Source: Fuerstiella sp.
Lineage (GTDB): Bacteria > Planctomycetota > Planctomycetia > Planctomycetales > Planctomycetaceae
Length of the DNA: 64,000 bases
Assembly (NCBI GenBank): GCA_022447225.1
Contig: JAKVAZ010000006.1
Span: 248,001-312,000 of the forward strand
Reading direction: 5' to 3'
The position numbers and the translations under genes were made by a program. Positions 37,888 through 47,607 of this stretch are shown piece after piece. Position 1 is the first letter of the stretch. Every line of letters starts with the position of its first letter. The notes below the pieces were generated by a model. That model searched no databases. It had not been told where the DNA came from and saw only the letters and a list, made by a program, of their open reading frames with translations.

Positions 37888-38421
37888 TTATTGCTTCGGA
37901 ATCTTCAGTTCTGCCAGCTTTGCGGCAATGTCTTTGCCATGACCGGCAGCGTTCACCTTTTTGTCTATATGTTTGAGCTTTCCATCCTCCCCAATGATAA
38001 ATGTCCATCGTTCGGGAAAGTTCCGTCCCTCATGAACAACTCCATAAGCTTTGGCAACCCCCCGACCGGGGTCGCTGAGAATCGGGTAATCAAGCTTCAA
38101 CTCTTTTGCGAACGCCGTATTCTTTTCAACACTGTCACAACTCGCGGTGAAATAGGCGACTTTGAATTCCTTAATGGCACGGCCGTTCTCACGGAACGAC
38201 AGACATTCTTTCGTTCATCCGCCGGTAAACGCTTTGGGATACCATGCAATCACCACCGCTTTGCTGTCCTTAAAGTCAGAAAGCCTGTAGGTTTTTCCAT
38301 CACTGCCGGTGAGTTCGAAAGGCGGAGCATCGTCTCCGGATTTCAAGTCAGCCGCACTGCACATCTTCATTCCTCCCGACATTAGAGTTACAACAAGCCC
38401 AAAGGCCATCAAATGTTTCAT
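37888..38421 (-). CDS. Secreted peroxiredoxin (Bcp/PrxQ-like), probable selenoprotein with in-frame TGA
   Basis: The frame reads through a TGA at 38215-38217 and then stays open to 37888 with uninterrupted family similarity, giving 177 residues. From the ATG at 38421 (ribosome-binding site GGGAG), residues 1-23 are a signal peptide (MKHLMAFGLVVTLMSGG). The thioredoxin-like fold follows: APPFELTGSDGKTYRLSDF, VVIAWYPKAFTGG, then TGA at residue 69, then TKECLSFRENGRAI. In relatives this position is the peroxidatic Cys of a PGCTKEC motif, so a selenocysteine fits exactly, with Cys73 as possible resolving residue. The second half has VAYFTASCDSVEKNTAFA and LDYPILSDPGRGVAKAYGV. A SECIS-like hairpin follows the TGA. 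A pseudogene or sequencing error is the alternative. Confidence 0.85.
38182..38217 (-). promoter_or_regulatory. Bacterial SECIS-like element
   Basis: Directly after the in-frame TGA (38215-38217), 14 bases precede a seven-pair stem GUCGUUC/GAACGGC (38194-38200 with 38182-38188) closed by the five-base loop CGUGA (38189-38193). The apical loop begins 21 bases after the TGA and has G at its second position. This satisfies the published bacterial SECIS rules of 16-37 bases from TGA to loop, loop of 3-14 bases, and a G within the first two loop positions. Confidence 0.75.
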
Positions 38422-38687
38422 CCCGGAATTCTCCCGTACCTGTAAATAGCGGCTCTGCATGAGTGCCGCGCGAGTGTGATGGGCCTATTGTGGTCTAAGC
38501 TGTAGCGGGTACGCCAGACTCTGATGCCAAATCCCGCCTGAGTTCTGCAAAACTGTCTGCAGTCAGGCGGAGTAAAACACCGTTTCCGCAGGACATACCG
38601 CTGTCCGGTTCCCGTACAGGAATGATTTCCCTTTCTGGATTTCTGCTTTTCGCAGACTGACCCGCGAACATAACCATAAAAAATGCC

Positions 38688-39929
38688 ATGAGTCATCTGC
38701 CCTCTCAGAACCAAGTCCTGTGCGTGGTGTTAATCCTAATCTGCATCGACGCCAGAGCTGACTGGCCTCAGTGGGGTGGCCCACAGCGAGACTTTCAGGT
38801 TCCGGACGTCCATCTTCAGAAAACGTGGCCGACAACGGGACCCGCACAATTGTGGCGACGGCCCCTGGGTGATGGTTTCTCCAGTATCAGCATCACCGGT
38901 CAACAACTCATAACGATGTATCGGGCCAACGACCGTGAACACATCGTCTCGCTGGATGCACCAACAGGCGAAACGATCTGGGACCACGAATACAGTGTTC
39001 GTTTCCTGGAAGGCTCGAATGTGGAAGAATTCGGTCCTGGACCTCTGTCGACACCTCTGATCACAGGAGAACACGTTTGTACAGTCGGAGTCACCGGTAT
39101 CCTGCACTGCCTTGTGACTGATACCGGAGCAATTGTCTGGAAGAGAGATCTTTTGCGGGACTTGAAAGGAACAAATCTGTATCGGGGATATTCTGCCAGC
39201 CCGATCGCATGGGGAGACACCATCATCCTGCCGGTGGGCGGGACCGGTCGTGGACTGGTTGCGTTTCGAGTTCGTGACGGCTCGATCGCCTGGCAACGAC
39301 ACGATTTTGCAATTTCACACGTATCGCCGATTCTGATTCGTACGAAGGGGCAGGATCAACTGGTCGTTGTGGCCGAGAAGCTTATTGCCGGATTTGATCC
39401 TGCGACCGGCAACATGCTGTGGCAGCAGGCACATCCGATCGCAGGTGGCTCTGTTTCCAGCACACCGGTCTGCGGCGATGATGGTCGTTTATTTTTCTCA
39501 GCGGCTTACGGTGCCGGCAGTCGCTGTGTGCAGCTTGAAACGGACACCGCTGGGACATCGGTCAAACAAGTCTGGCATAACACACACATGCGTGTGCATC
39601 ACAGCAATGTGATTCGTGTCGGTGACGTGGTTTACGGCACCAGCGGCGATTTTTCGGCACTTCTGTTCACCGCGCTGGATCTCAATTCAGGTGAAGTCCT
39701 GTGGCGACAACGCCGACTGGGTCGAGCCAACTGCATTTACGCAGACGGAAAATTCATAGTCCTGCAGGAAGATGGCACACTGATGCTGGCCACAATGACA
39801 GCGGAGGACCTGACCATCCATTCGACGGTGAAGTTGTTCGACGAACTTGCCTGGACATGCCCGACCCTTGACGACAAAAGGTTATACATTCGAAACCGTG
39901 AGAAAATTATGGCGCTGGTATTGCCGTAA
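38688..39929 (+). CDS. Exported PQQ-like beta-propeller repeat protein
   Basis: 413 residues with a signal peptide (VLCVVLILICIDARA). The mature protein starts DWPQWGGPQRD, the usual opening of planctomycete BamB-like propellers, and continues with repeated blades such as VSLDAPTGETIWDHEY, LVTDTGAIVWKRD, VAFRVRDGSIAWQRHD, FDPATGNMLWQQ and LDLNSGEVLWRQR. The repeated tryptophan-docking pattern defines the pyrrolo-quinoline-quinone fold, but PQQ binding is not implied. The family is large in planctomycetes and no specific role is known. It is divergent from the peroxiredoxin and monocistronic. Confidence 0.87.
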   Translation: MSHLPSQNQVLCVVLILICIDARADWPQWGGPQRDFQVPDVHLQKTWPTTGPAQLWRRPLGDGFSSISITGQQLITMYRANDREHIVSLDAPTGETIWDHEYSVRFLEGSNVEEFGPGPLSTPLITGEHVCTVGVTGILHCLVTDTGAIVWKRDLLRDLKGTNLYRGYSASPIAWGDTIILPVGGTGRGLVAFRVRDGSIAWQRHDFAISHVSPILIRTKGQDQLVVVAEKLIAGFDPATGNMLWQQAHPIAGGSVSSTPVCGDDGRLFFSAAYGAGSRCVQLETDTAGTSVKQVWHNTHMRVHHSNVIRVGDVVYGTSGDFSALLFTALDLNSGEVLWRQRRLGRANCIYADGKFIVLQEDGTLMLATMTAEDLTIHSTVKLFDELAWTCPTLDDKRLYIRNREKIMALVLP

Positions 39930-40195
39930 CATCATTTCAGGCTGCTGCGGAATAAACGGCTTTCCCGTTAGAACTTTCCTGTCAACCGGAAAAATCCAAA
40001 AGCCGGACTCAGCTTACCATCTCTGAGCATGTGCCTGCCTGTGATTTAAGACGCAGGGATCTCAAAATCAAAAAATGCAGCGGGACTGTGTCCAAAACAC
40101 GGTCTCAAAGAAGTCAGTACCGGATGTCCGTGTGTCGGTTGTGGCAAATACGACGACAGAAGCTGCTATGTGTCAGACGTTCAAATGTGGCGCGT

Positions 40196-40915
40196 TCATT
40201 CCCCAAACCTTGGCCAGTCCTGGATCCCCAGATACTTCTCAATAGCCAGTTCCAGTCGAATCACTTCATGTTTGGATGACGCCCCACCAATCAGCTGCAG
40301 GTGCTGTCCGGTCTCCGTCATGGCCTTCAGACTGTAAGTTGGTCCGCCGCGTCGAGAGTAATGAACGGTGTAAAAGATTTGGACAATACTCGCAGCCGCG
40401 ACCTTTCTGCTGCCGACCCAGGGTAGTGGAGTATGCAGTACCGACAGAAACTGCGGACACACTTCAATCACTGTTGTGTTCAGCAGCAATGCGGCCGTGT
40501 AATACAAAGCTGTAAGCAGAAACACGGTGCCCGCCCAGCCCATCACACTCAAAAAAATCAAAGGATCGTGCACCGCCTGGTAACACTGGTAAGAAAAATA
40601 CGGAACCAGCACCAGCAAACCACAGAACAACCAGCCGTCGAACCAGCGATAGTGAAGGACCAGAGTACCGTCCTGTGCATTCACTGACGGTCCGCGGCGC
40701 ATTCCCGGTTGATCAGCAAAAGCCTGACTGTTGAACCCCGAACTGTCATCGTCACCTGTGATAAATTCATCCACAAACTCTCGGAACTCATCGGGTAACT
40801 GATCGACGGACGAATACTCGGTCCGCTGCCCGTCGTGTTCGACGGTGATCCTTGACTGATCCCGCGCAAGACCGCGAACACGCTGGACCCGCACAATTGT
40901 TTTTTGGCGTTTCAT
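40196..40915 (-). CDS. Membrane protein of unknown function
   Basis: 239 residues. A polar N-terminal region (1-90) with an acidic patch (EFREFVDEFITGDDDSSG) is followed by two membrane spans (WLFCGLLVLVPYFSYQC and MGWAGTVFLLTALYYTAALLL). The C-terminal domain has a PH-like beta pattern (TVIEVCPQFLSVLHTPLPW, IVQIFYTVHYSRRGGPTYSL) ending in a helix (EVIRLELAIEKYLGIQ). This layout resembles bacterial PH-domain-like membrane proteins, but I do not recognise a specific family. It is convergent with the propeller gene and stands alone. Confidence 0.75.
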   Translation of the reverse strand: MKRQKTIVRVQRVRGLARDQSRITVEHDGQRTEYSSVDQLPDEFREFVDEFITGDDDSSGFNSQAFADQPGMRRGPSVNAQDGTLVLHYRWFDGWLFCGLLVLVPYFSYQCYQAVHDPLIFLSVMGWAGTVFLLTALYYTAALLLNTTVIEVCPQFLSVLHTPLPWVGSRKVAAASIVQIFYTVHYSRRGGPTYSLKAMTETGQHLQLIGGASSKHEVIRLELAIEKYLGIQDWPRFGE

Positions 40916-41607
40916 GGCTCACTGCCTGGCTGAATCATTTGAGAAATTCAGAGTCTGCGGCCTAACAGCAGATATCCCTGACACCCTGCCGAATCGGTGA
41001 GACCTGCAACCCGTTCAAAGCATAACACAGCCCTCATTCCTCAGCATTACTGTACAACAGCCGGAACTCCGGAAACGGATTCCGGCCGCGAACATTCGCA
41101 CCGTCATATAGCTTCACTCCTCTGCCAGCGTTATGCTGAGAACTGTTGAAACGACGTGTTTTCCTGACACAGTTACCAGAACCAGTGCCCATGTCCGATC
41201 TTGATTCAGTATCTGCTCGTCAGAGGGTCCCCACCGACCGCCGGAGTATCGTGATCGCCACCGGACAGGATTCCTCAGCGAACTCGCAACAGACGTTGTC
41301 CCATTTATGTGAGACCTGCTGGTTTCCCCTGCAGGCACACACACGTCGCCGCAACTCATGCTGATCGCGACCGTTTTCCCTGTTTCTTGCAGACCAGATT
41401 TAAGCACTTTCAGTGTCACCAGTGTGATCACCGCCGCGCCTAAAAACGAGGCGGCGGACTGTTCCAGTACATCAGATGAGTCACTCATTCGCCCGCCAGT
41501 GCTTCCGGTGAAGTGCGGCATACGACTGACAATTCCCTGCTGTTTTGACCAATCTGGAACAGTTATTGACCGGTGCCACAAATTCAAAACCGGAAAGGTA
41601 CAGGCAA
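40916..41607. other. Intergenic region without a supported gene
   Basis: About 690 bases. Overlapping frames on both strands (minus 41114-41713, plus 41358-41831) show no family features. It should hold the promoters of the divergent membrane protein and sialidase-like genes. Confidence 0.4.
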
Positions 41608-42888
41608 GTGCAGTTTCTTTTGAACAAAACTTCGCCAACCGGATGGATGTGCGTTGTGGGTCTGACTCTGGGACTGCCGGCGGCCACCGATACATCACCA
41701 GCCACCGCCCCAAACAGCCTCGGCTACCAAGTCCACCTAACCACGGTCACGGGCGGTTGGAATGGCAAAAAATGCTGGGTCCACTCCCGAGCCGGATCCA
41801 TTCCACCACAGTCGCCAGGCAATCCGACTGACACTCCGATCGTCGTTATCACAACTCAAAAGCTGCGGATCACCGGCAGCGACATCTTCGACGGTCTCAA
41901 CGAATTTCGCACGGACAACCTGGGAGCGACGTGGTCCGGTCCCGTGCCTCACGCAGCACTCGACCGCAGGCCCATGAGTGACAACCTGGAAGCGGCCCCC
42001 TGTGATTTCACTCCACAATGGCACGCGCACAGCGGCAGACTGCTGGGCACAGGCAAAACGTTCTGGTACAGGGATGACGAACATTTTCGCGGCCCGCCCA
42101 GTGACGCAGTGTATGCGGTGTACGATGCGGCCAAACACAGCTGGTCGCCCTGGGCCCGTGTCAATCTTCCCGATCGGCCACAATTCAGAAACTGTTCGGC
42201 CGGCTGCGCCCAACGATTCGACCTGCCAAACGGTGATATTCTGCTGCCGGTTTACTTCCGTCCGACCCCCACCAACGTCCATCAACAGGTGACCGTGGTC
42301 CGCTGTACATTCGACGGCCAAACACTCAGCTATCTTGAACATGGCAAGGAGATTGAAATTCCGGACAAACAGGGCAGGCACCGGGGATTTTCCGAACCGT
42401 CACTCACCAAATTTGGGAACCGTTTTTTTCTGACACTGCGGTCTGATTACCGTGGCTATGTCACCACAAGCAATGATGGAATATCGTTCGCCCCTCCCAA
42501 ACGCTGGCGGTTCGATGACGGCGCTGAACTCGGCAGCTATAATACTCAGCAACACTGGGTGGTTCACTCCGACGCCCTGTACCTCGCATACACCCGCCGC
42601 GGCGCCGACAATGACCATATTTTCCGTCATCGGGCACCGGTGTTCATGGCCCGAGTCGATCCGGAGCGATTAGTGGTGCTGCGGGCTTCCGAACGGATTG
42701 TGATTCCTGAAACAGGAACGCGCATGGGCAACTTCGGCATCGTTCATGTCAGTCCCGCCGAATCCTGGATCATCACCACCGAATGGATGCAGCCGCATCG
42801 CCCAGATCTGTGGACGAAGTACGGTACCGACAATCGTATTTTCTGTGCCCGGATCCAATGGGTAAGCCCCAACAGACTCACTCCTTAG
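41608..42888 (+). CDS. Exported sialidase-like (BNR) propeller protein
   Basis: About 426 residues from the GTG at 41608, which has AAAGG upstream and gives a signal-like N-terminus ([14 protein letters not shown]); longer (41545) and shorter (41647) starts are possible. The body has sialidase/BNR blades: [65 protein letters not shown], and a late [20 protein letters not shown]. The S-x-D-x-G-x-T/x-W Asp boxes are recognisable but degenerate. Such proteins are usually exo-alpha-sialidases or related glycan-binding enzymes; the catalytic Tyr/Glu/Arg set was not verified. It is followed by pncB after 121 bases. Confidence 0.8.
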   Translation: MQFLLNKTSPTGWMCVVGLTLGLPAATDTSPATAPNSLGYQVHLTTVTGGWNGKKCWVHSRAGSIPPQSPGNPTDTPIVVITTQKLRITGSDIFDGLNEFRTDNLGATWSGPVPHAALDRRPMSDNLEAAPCDFTPQWHAHSGRLLGTGKTFWYRDDEHFRGPPSDAVYAVYDAAKHSWSPWARVNLPDRPQFRNCSAGCAQRFDLPNGDILLPVYFRPTPTNVHQQVTVVRCTFDGQTLSYLEHGKEIEIPDKQGRHRGFSEPSLTKFGNRFFLTLRSDYRGYVTTSNDGISFAPPKRWRFDDGAELGSYNTQQHWVVHSDALYLAYTRRGADNDHIFRHRAPVFMARVDPERLVVLRASERIVIPETGTRMGNFGIVHVSPAESWIITTEWMQPHRPDLWTKYGTDNRIFCARIQWVSPNRLTP

Positions 42889-43009
42889 TTTGGATGCGAA
42901 AGACACCCGCTCCAAGAAAACGAGTCACAACATCCGAACACAGCCATACGGCTGTGAAGCCTGTACTCAACCATCCAATTCATACTGCAGATTCCAACGG
43001 ATAACTGAA

Positions 43010-44473
43010 ATGCGGCAGCTGTACCAACACTCTTTCGAGCTGCTAACCGATCTCTATCAGCTCACCATGGCATACGGCTACTGGAAATCAGGATCGACCG
43101 ACAAACAAGCCGTGTTCCATCTGTTCTTTCGGCGCAATCCGTTTGAAGGTGGTTATGCGGTGGCAAGCGGTCTGGAGTTCGTGGTCCAGATGCTGCAGGA
43201 GTATCGATTTCGCGACGATGATCTCGCTTACCTCGCCCACCTCAAAGGAAACGACGACCAGCCGTTGTTCGAAACGGCGTTTCTGGAAGAACTGCGCACG
43301 ATGCCGTTCCAGTGTGATATTGATGCGGTGCCCGAAGGCACTGTTGTCTTCCCTCACGAACCACTGCTCCGAGTGATCGGTCCAATCATGCAATGCCAGC
43401 TACTGGAGACGGCGCTGCTCAATATTTTCAATTTTCAAACTCTCATTGCGACCAAAGCATCCAGAGTCTGCCTTGCGGCTGGTGACGACCCGGTCCTGGA
43501 ATTTGGGCTTAGGCGTGCTCAGGGTATTGACGGTGCTCTGACCGCAAGTCGTGCCGCTTATATTGGTGGGTGTGCAGCAACGTCGAATGTTCTGGCCGGT
43601 AAACTGTTTGGAATTCCTGTAAAAGGAACGCATGCACACAGCTGGATTATGTCATTCGACACTGAACCCGAAGCATTTGATGCCTATGCGGCGGCAATGC
43701 CCAATAACTGTGTGTTTCTCGTCGACACGTATAACACGATCGATGGAGTTCGAAATGCTGTTGATGTCGGCAACCGGCTGCGCCGGCGAGGATATCAGAT
43801 GGCGGGAATTCGTCTGGATTCCGGCGATTTATCCTCGCTCAGCCGTACGGCGCGGCAAATTCTCGACGAAGCCGGATTTGAACAGGCGGCAATAGTGGCC
43901 AGCAACGACCTTGATGAAGCACTGATTTCAAGCCTGAAACAGCAGGGCGCTGCCATCAATGTCTGGGGAGTGGGTACCAGGCTGGTGACCGGAGACGGTC
44001 AGCCGGCTCTGGGTGGTGTGTACAAGCTCGCAGCCATTCGTGAACCCGGTAACAACTGGTCTTATCGGGTTAAGTTGTCCGAACAGGCTGCCAAGTCCTC
44101 AACGCCCGGCGTTTTACAGATACGCAGGTTCAGGAACGGCAGCGGAGCAACCGCTGACATGATTTATAACCAGGCCCAGGACACTCCTGTCGATCGCCGT
44201 ATCATCGAAGTGGATGATTCAACTCAAAGCCACCCGATTGACGACAGCGACACATGGACCGATCTTCTGTTACCAATCTTTCGCCAGGGACAATGTGTGT
44301 ATGACTTGCCGGATATTGCTGCAATCCGCAAGTATCGTGCCGGACAATTGAACGACTTTCACGCCGACGTCAAACGAAATATTCATCCGCATCAATACCC
44401 CGTTGGCCTTGAGTCGGGTCTCCACTCCCTGCGAAGAAATTTGATCCTGGAAATACGTAATACAGAATCATGA
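43010..44473 (+). CDS. pncB: Nicotinate phosphoribosyltransferase
   Basis: 487 residues from the ATG at 43010; the open frame starts 40 codons earlier without similarity. It makes nicotinate mononucleotide from nicotinate and PRPP in the Preiss-Handler branch of NAD salvage. The signature [18 protein letters not shown] opens the domain; [23 protein letters not shown] and the catalytic-His region [11 protein letters not shown] follow. The phosphate-binding end has [14 protein letters not shown] and [13 protein letters not shown]. First gene of the group pncB-pncA-NUDIX, with 48 bases to pncA. Confidence 0.95.
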   Translation: MRQLYQHSFELLTDLYQLTMAYGYWKSGSTDKQAVFHLFFRRNPFEGGYAVASGLEFVVQMLQEYRFRDDDLAYLAHLKGNDDQPLFETAFLEELRTMPFQCDIDAVPEGTVVFPHEPLLRVIGPIMQCQLLETALLNIFNFQTLIATKASRVCLAAGDDPVLEFGLRRAQGIDGALTASRAAYIGGCAATSNVLAGKLFGIPVKGTHAHSWIMSFDTEPEAFDAYAAAMPNNCVFLVDTYNTIDGVRNAVDVGNRLRRRGYQMAGIRLDSGDLSSLSRTARQILDEAGFEQAAIVASNDLDEALISSLKQQGAAINVWGVGTRLVTGDGQPALGGVYKLAAIREPGNNWSYRVKLSEQAAKSSTPGVLQIRRFRNGSGATADMIYNQAQDTPVDRRIIEVDDSTQSHPIDDSDTWTDLLLPIFRQGQCVYDLPDIAAIRKYRAGQLNDFHADVKRNIHPHQYPVGLESGLHSLRRNLILEIRNTES

Positions 44474-44521
44474 TTCTGGTAGACCGTTCTAACGACATTT
44501 CCCGTCAGGACATTTGAACTC

Positions 44522-45142
44522 ATGATCAATTCTGCTCTGATTCTTGTCGACATTCAAAATGACTTCCTCCCGGGAGGTGCCCTGGAAGTGCCTGGCGGTG
44601 ATGAGGTGCTCCCGGTTGCCAATCTGCTGATTGCCCGATTTGATCTGGTGGTGGCAACTCAGGACTGGCATCCGCAGCATCACGGTAGTTTTGCCAGTCA
44701 GCATCCCGGTCACGAGGTTGGCGAATCCGTTGAACTGGCCGGACAGCAGCAGATTCTTTGGCCCGACCATTGTATCCAGGAGACATTCGGGGCTGAATTT
44801 GCGCCGGGACTGAATACCGAACGGATCCGGCATATCTTTCCAAAGGGAACAGATCCTCTGATCGACAGCTATAGCGGTTTCTTCGATAATGGACACCGTC
44901 GGGCCACAGGACTGGCAGGTTTCCTTGAAGGAAAAGAAATTCGGCAGGTGGTGATTGCCGGACTGGCCACTGATTACTGCGTCAAGTTCACAGCGATGGA
45001 CGCGGTGGCCCTGGGATTTGAAACCGTGCTGGTGGAAGATGGCTGCCGAGGCGTCAATCTCAGCCCGGACGACACTTCTCAGGCACTGCAATCGATGACT
45101 GAAGCCGGCATTTCCCTAAGTGACAGTCGCAAACTGACCTAA
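44522..45142 (+). CDS. pncA: Nicotinamidase
   Basis: 206-residue cysteine hydrolase of the isochorismatase-like family that deamidates nicotinamide to nicotinate, the substrate of the preceding pncB. The catalytic triad is Asp10 (LVDIQNDF), Lys108 (FPKGTDP) and Cys153 (GLATDYCVKF). The metal site is in TQDWHPQHHGSF, with Asp48 and His50. Length and order of motifs match bacterial PncA, which may also act as a pyrazinamidase. It follows pncB by 48 bases and is 12 bases before the NUDIX gene, so one transcript is likely. Confidence 0.95.
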   Translation: MINSALILVDIQNDFLPGGALEVPGGDEVLPVANLLIARFDLVVATQDWHPQHHGSFASQHPGHEVGESVELAGQQQILWPDHCIQETFGAEFAPGLNTERIRHIFPKGTDPLIDSYSGFFDNGHRRATGLAGFLEGKEIRQVVIAGLATDYCVKFTAMDAVALGFETVLVEDGCRGVNLSPDDTSQALQSMTEAGISLSDSRKLT

Positions 45143-45154
45143 GGATATTTTTCG

Positions 45155-45670
45155 TTGTCTGAACACAAAACAATCACGGAAGGTCGATTTCTGCGATTCG
45201 TGGATATTGACGGCTGGGAATTTGTGCAGCGCACCGGTTCGTCCGGAGTCGTGTGTATTGTGGCGGTCACAGCTGAGCGACAGGTTCTGCTGGTGGAGCA
45301 GTTTCGCCCGGCACTCAATGCAAATGTGATTGAACTTCCTGCAGGACTTGCGGGTGACCTTGACGACTCTGAAGAATCATTTGAAACCGCCGCGCGACGT
45401 GAATTGATGGAAGAAACGGGTTACGAAGCAGAAGAGTGGACTCACCTGTGCCGGATCGTGTCTTCGGCGGGATTAACAGACGAAGTGGTCACGGTGTTTC
45501 GAGCGCACCATCTGCGTAAAACGGGACCGGGCGGAGGCGACGAAAATGAGTCCATCGTCGTCCATGAAGTCGATCTGGATTCACTGCAGATGTGGCTTGA
45601 CGATGCGGCGTCTAACGGCAGGTACATTGATTCCCGCGTCTACGGAACCGCGACCTTCCTGGAAATGTAG
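45155..45670 (+). CDS. NUDIX hydrolase, probable ADP-ribose pyrophosphatase
   Basis: 171 residues starting at a TTG with AAGGA upstream. The NUDIX box runs from GLAGDLDDSEESFETAARRE to ELMEETGY with the RE..EE core intact, and the N-terminal strand VLLVEQFRPALNANVIELPAG is typical of ADP-ribose pyrophosphatases. The enzyme cleaves ADP-ribose or related nucleotide sugars to AMP and ribose 5-phosphate, feeding PRPP synthesis. Placement behind pncB and pncA suggests clearance or recycling of NAD breakdown products. Substrate inferred from context and from the N-terminal motif. Confidence 0.9.
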   Translation: MSEHKTITEGRFLRFVDIDGWEFVQRTGSSGVVCIVAVTAERQVLLVEQFRPALNANVIELPAGLAGDLDDSEESFETAARRELMEETGYEAEEWTHLCRIVSSAGLTDEVVTVFRAHHLRKTGPGGGDENESIVVHEVDLDSLQMWLDDAASNGRYIDSRVYGTATFLEM

Positions 45671-46224
45671 CCTGGCCCGTTCCCGAAGCTGTTCAGATAC
45701 GCCCTGCGAACCGGACAATCCAACTCGTTCTGATCAACATTCTTTTCATGCCTGCCGTCAGTGTGGCAAAACCGCCATTCTTCGAACAGCATCGCAAGGT
45801 GTATTCGGAACCGGAGCGCTATGCAGACTGACGGGCGAATGACAGGATTGGTTCAACAGGATGATGAGATTCCGGCGGGCTTCCAGCTTCGTGATCATCA
45901 GGATCAAAGCCTCAAAAGGCATGCCATCCACAAAGAAAAACGGCACGTGCCCCGATGTGCCCGTTACGTCGATGCCGGAGAAACCTGGACGTTGAAGAAC
46001 CCACAGGGAACGACGTTTTCTGAGACCTGTTTCGCGTCGATGCCTCCCGTGATAACCCCCGGAAACAGTTGACGCAACGTTCGTTTCTCGCGTCGATCAC
46101 ACGGGAACCACAAAAAATAAATAACTCCGTCGACTGCGTCTGTCCACCGGAAGAGTGCACTGTCTTTTCTGCCCGCCTCTCTCCGGATATCCTCACGGAA
46201 AACCATCCCCTTCCGGAGAAGAAC
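45671..46224. other. Intergenic region without a supported gene
   Basis: About 550 bases. Short frames on both strands overlap one another, and none has a convincing start. No terminator or repeat stands out. Confidence 0.4.
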
Positions 46225-47193
46225 ATGCTGAGTCCATTTGGGCGCGTAATACCGGCAGCCGTATTTTGTGCGATTGTCTTTGTCAATCACACATTCACCC
46301 TGGCGGAAGAAACTTCGACTGCCAAAGAGAGTTTTTCCGTCGTATTGCTGCCGGACACGCAAAACTATTCAGAAAAATACCCACAGACCTATGTCACCCA
46401 GGCACTGTGGATTCGCCAACAGGCACAGGAAGACAACATCAAGTTCGTCATCCATCTGGGCGATATCGTCCAAACGTCCACCCTGAAGCCTGAATGGGAA
46501 AACGCAGATCGAGCCATGCGACTGCTGGACGGTGCGGTGCCCTACAGCATGGCACCGGGTAATCATGACATGGTGGTCAAGAACCGTGATTCCACGCTGT
46601 ACAACGAATACTACTCCCCCGAGCGATTTGCGGACCGACCGTGGTACGGTGGACACATGGGTGAAACCAACGACAACAATTTCTGTTTCTTTGAGGCCGG
46701 CGGCATGAACTTCATGATCCTGAACCTCGAATTTGCTCCTCGCGACGAAACTCTGGAATGGGCCGCGGGCGTGACACAGCGATACCCGGATCATCGAGTG
46801 ATCGTGGCCACGCACTGCTACATGCGGCAGGAGCAGCGAGACACGACCTGTGCCTCGTCCTACAACATTGCCGGCAACAGCGGCGAACAGATCTGGCAAA
46901 AATTTATTCGCAGACAGCCGAATATCTTTCTGGTTGTCAGTGGTCATGTCCTGGGAGTGGGACTCCAGACAAGTATCAACGATGCCGGCGGTAAGGTTTT
47001 GGAAATACTCACGGACTATCAGGGCCTCCCGAACGGCGGTGACGGCTGGCTTCGTTCGCTGCAGTTCGTACCCAGCGAAAACAAGATCCACATCAGGACA
47101 TATTCTCCCCTGTTGAACCAGGAGAACAAGGACCCGCGGCACACCTTCTCCCTGGACTATGAAATGACGTCTGTTCAAACGAAGGTCGATTGA
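46225..47193 (+). CDS. Exported metallophosphoesterase
   Basis: 322 residues from the ATG at 46225, which has the ribosome-binding site GGAGAAG; the frame is open 52 codons further upstream. A signal peptide (IPAAVFCAIVFVNHTFTLA) precedes a calcineurin-like phosphoesterase domain. The metal ligands are seen in VVLLPDTQNYSEKY (D-x-Q in place of the usual D-x-H), HLGDIVQTS, MAPGNHDM, IVATHCYM and VVSGHVLGVG. The DTQNYS variant is common in planctomycete members of the family. It is likely a periplasmic phosphatase or phosphodiesterase; substrate unknown. No clear operon partner. Confidence 0.88.
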   Translation: MLSPFGRVIPAAVFCAIVFVNHTFTLAEETSTAKESFSVVLLPDTQNYSEKYPQTYVTQALWIRQQAQEDNIKFVIHLGDIVQTSTLKPEWENADRAMRLLDGAVPYSMAPGNHDMVVKNRDSTLYNEYYSPERFADRPWYGGHMGETNDNNFCFFEAGGMNFMILNLEFAPRDETLEWAAGVTQRYPDHRVIVATHCYMRQEQRDTTCASSYNIAGNSGEQIWQKFIRRQPNIFLVVSGHVLGVGLQTSINDAGGKVLEILTDYQGLPNGGDGWLRSLQFVPSENKIHIRTYSPLLNQENKDPRHTFSLDYEMTSVQTKVD

Positions 47194-47607
47194 GGGATGC
47201 GGTGAAACGCATGGCACGCCTGTCGTGTACCACTCCCCGGAAAACAGTACAACGCCTCAGACGCACAAACAGGCAGAACATCGCCGTTGACATCTGCAGT
47301 GGTGCTGTGAGTCAGGATTTCTAACATTTTCTGCCTGAGATTTCGGAGCCGATTCCAACTCAGGATTCATGTGCACGGCTGCTTTGTAAAGCGAGGCACG
47401 ACCAGTCCGAACCGGGGAAAAGCCGCTGCCTCAGTGGATCTGTTCAATAGAACGAAGCGGGTAGAAAAACCGAACGAGTACAGTCCCAGTGGCGGTGTCG
47501 TGTCTCATGACGATCGCGCCAGTCCACCGGGGAGCGACCGGATCGTGACTGGTCAGAGAATCGGGATCAATGGAACAAAACGATCCCCCTCAATCGGTCA
47601 GCCGCAG
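47194..47607. other. Intergenic region between convergent genes
   Basis: About 410 bases. The plus open frame beginning at 47371 runs antisense into the membrane-protein gene and is a shadow of it. No terminator is obvious. Confidence 0.4.

Noticed and set aside
37888-38460. Peroxiredoxin as an ordinary frameshifted or nonsense pseudogene
   Set aside because: The two halves are in the same frame, only one codon is affected, it is exactly the catalytic position, and a SECIS-like hairpin follows.
41114-41831. Overlapping frames on both strands before the sialidase-like gene
   Set aside because: Neither shows a signal, domain or ribosome-binding site, and they contradict each other.
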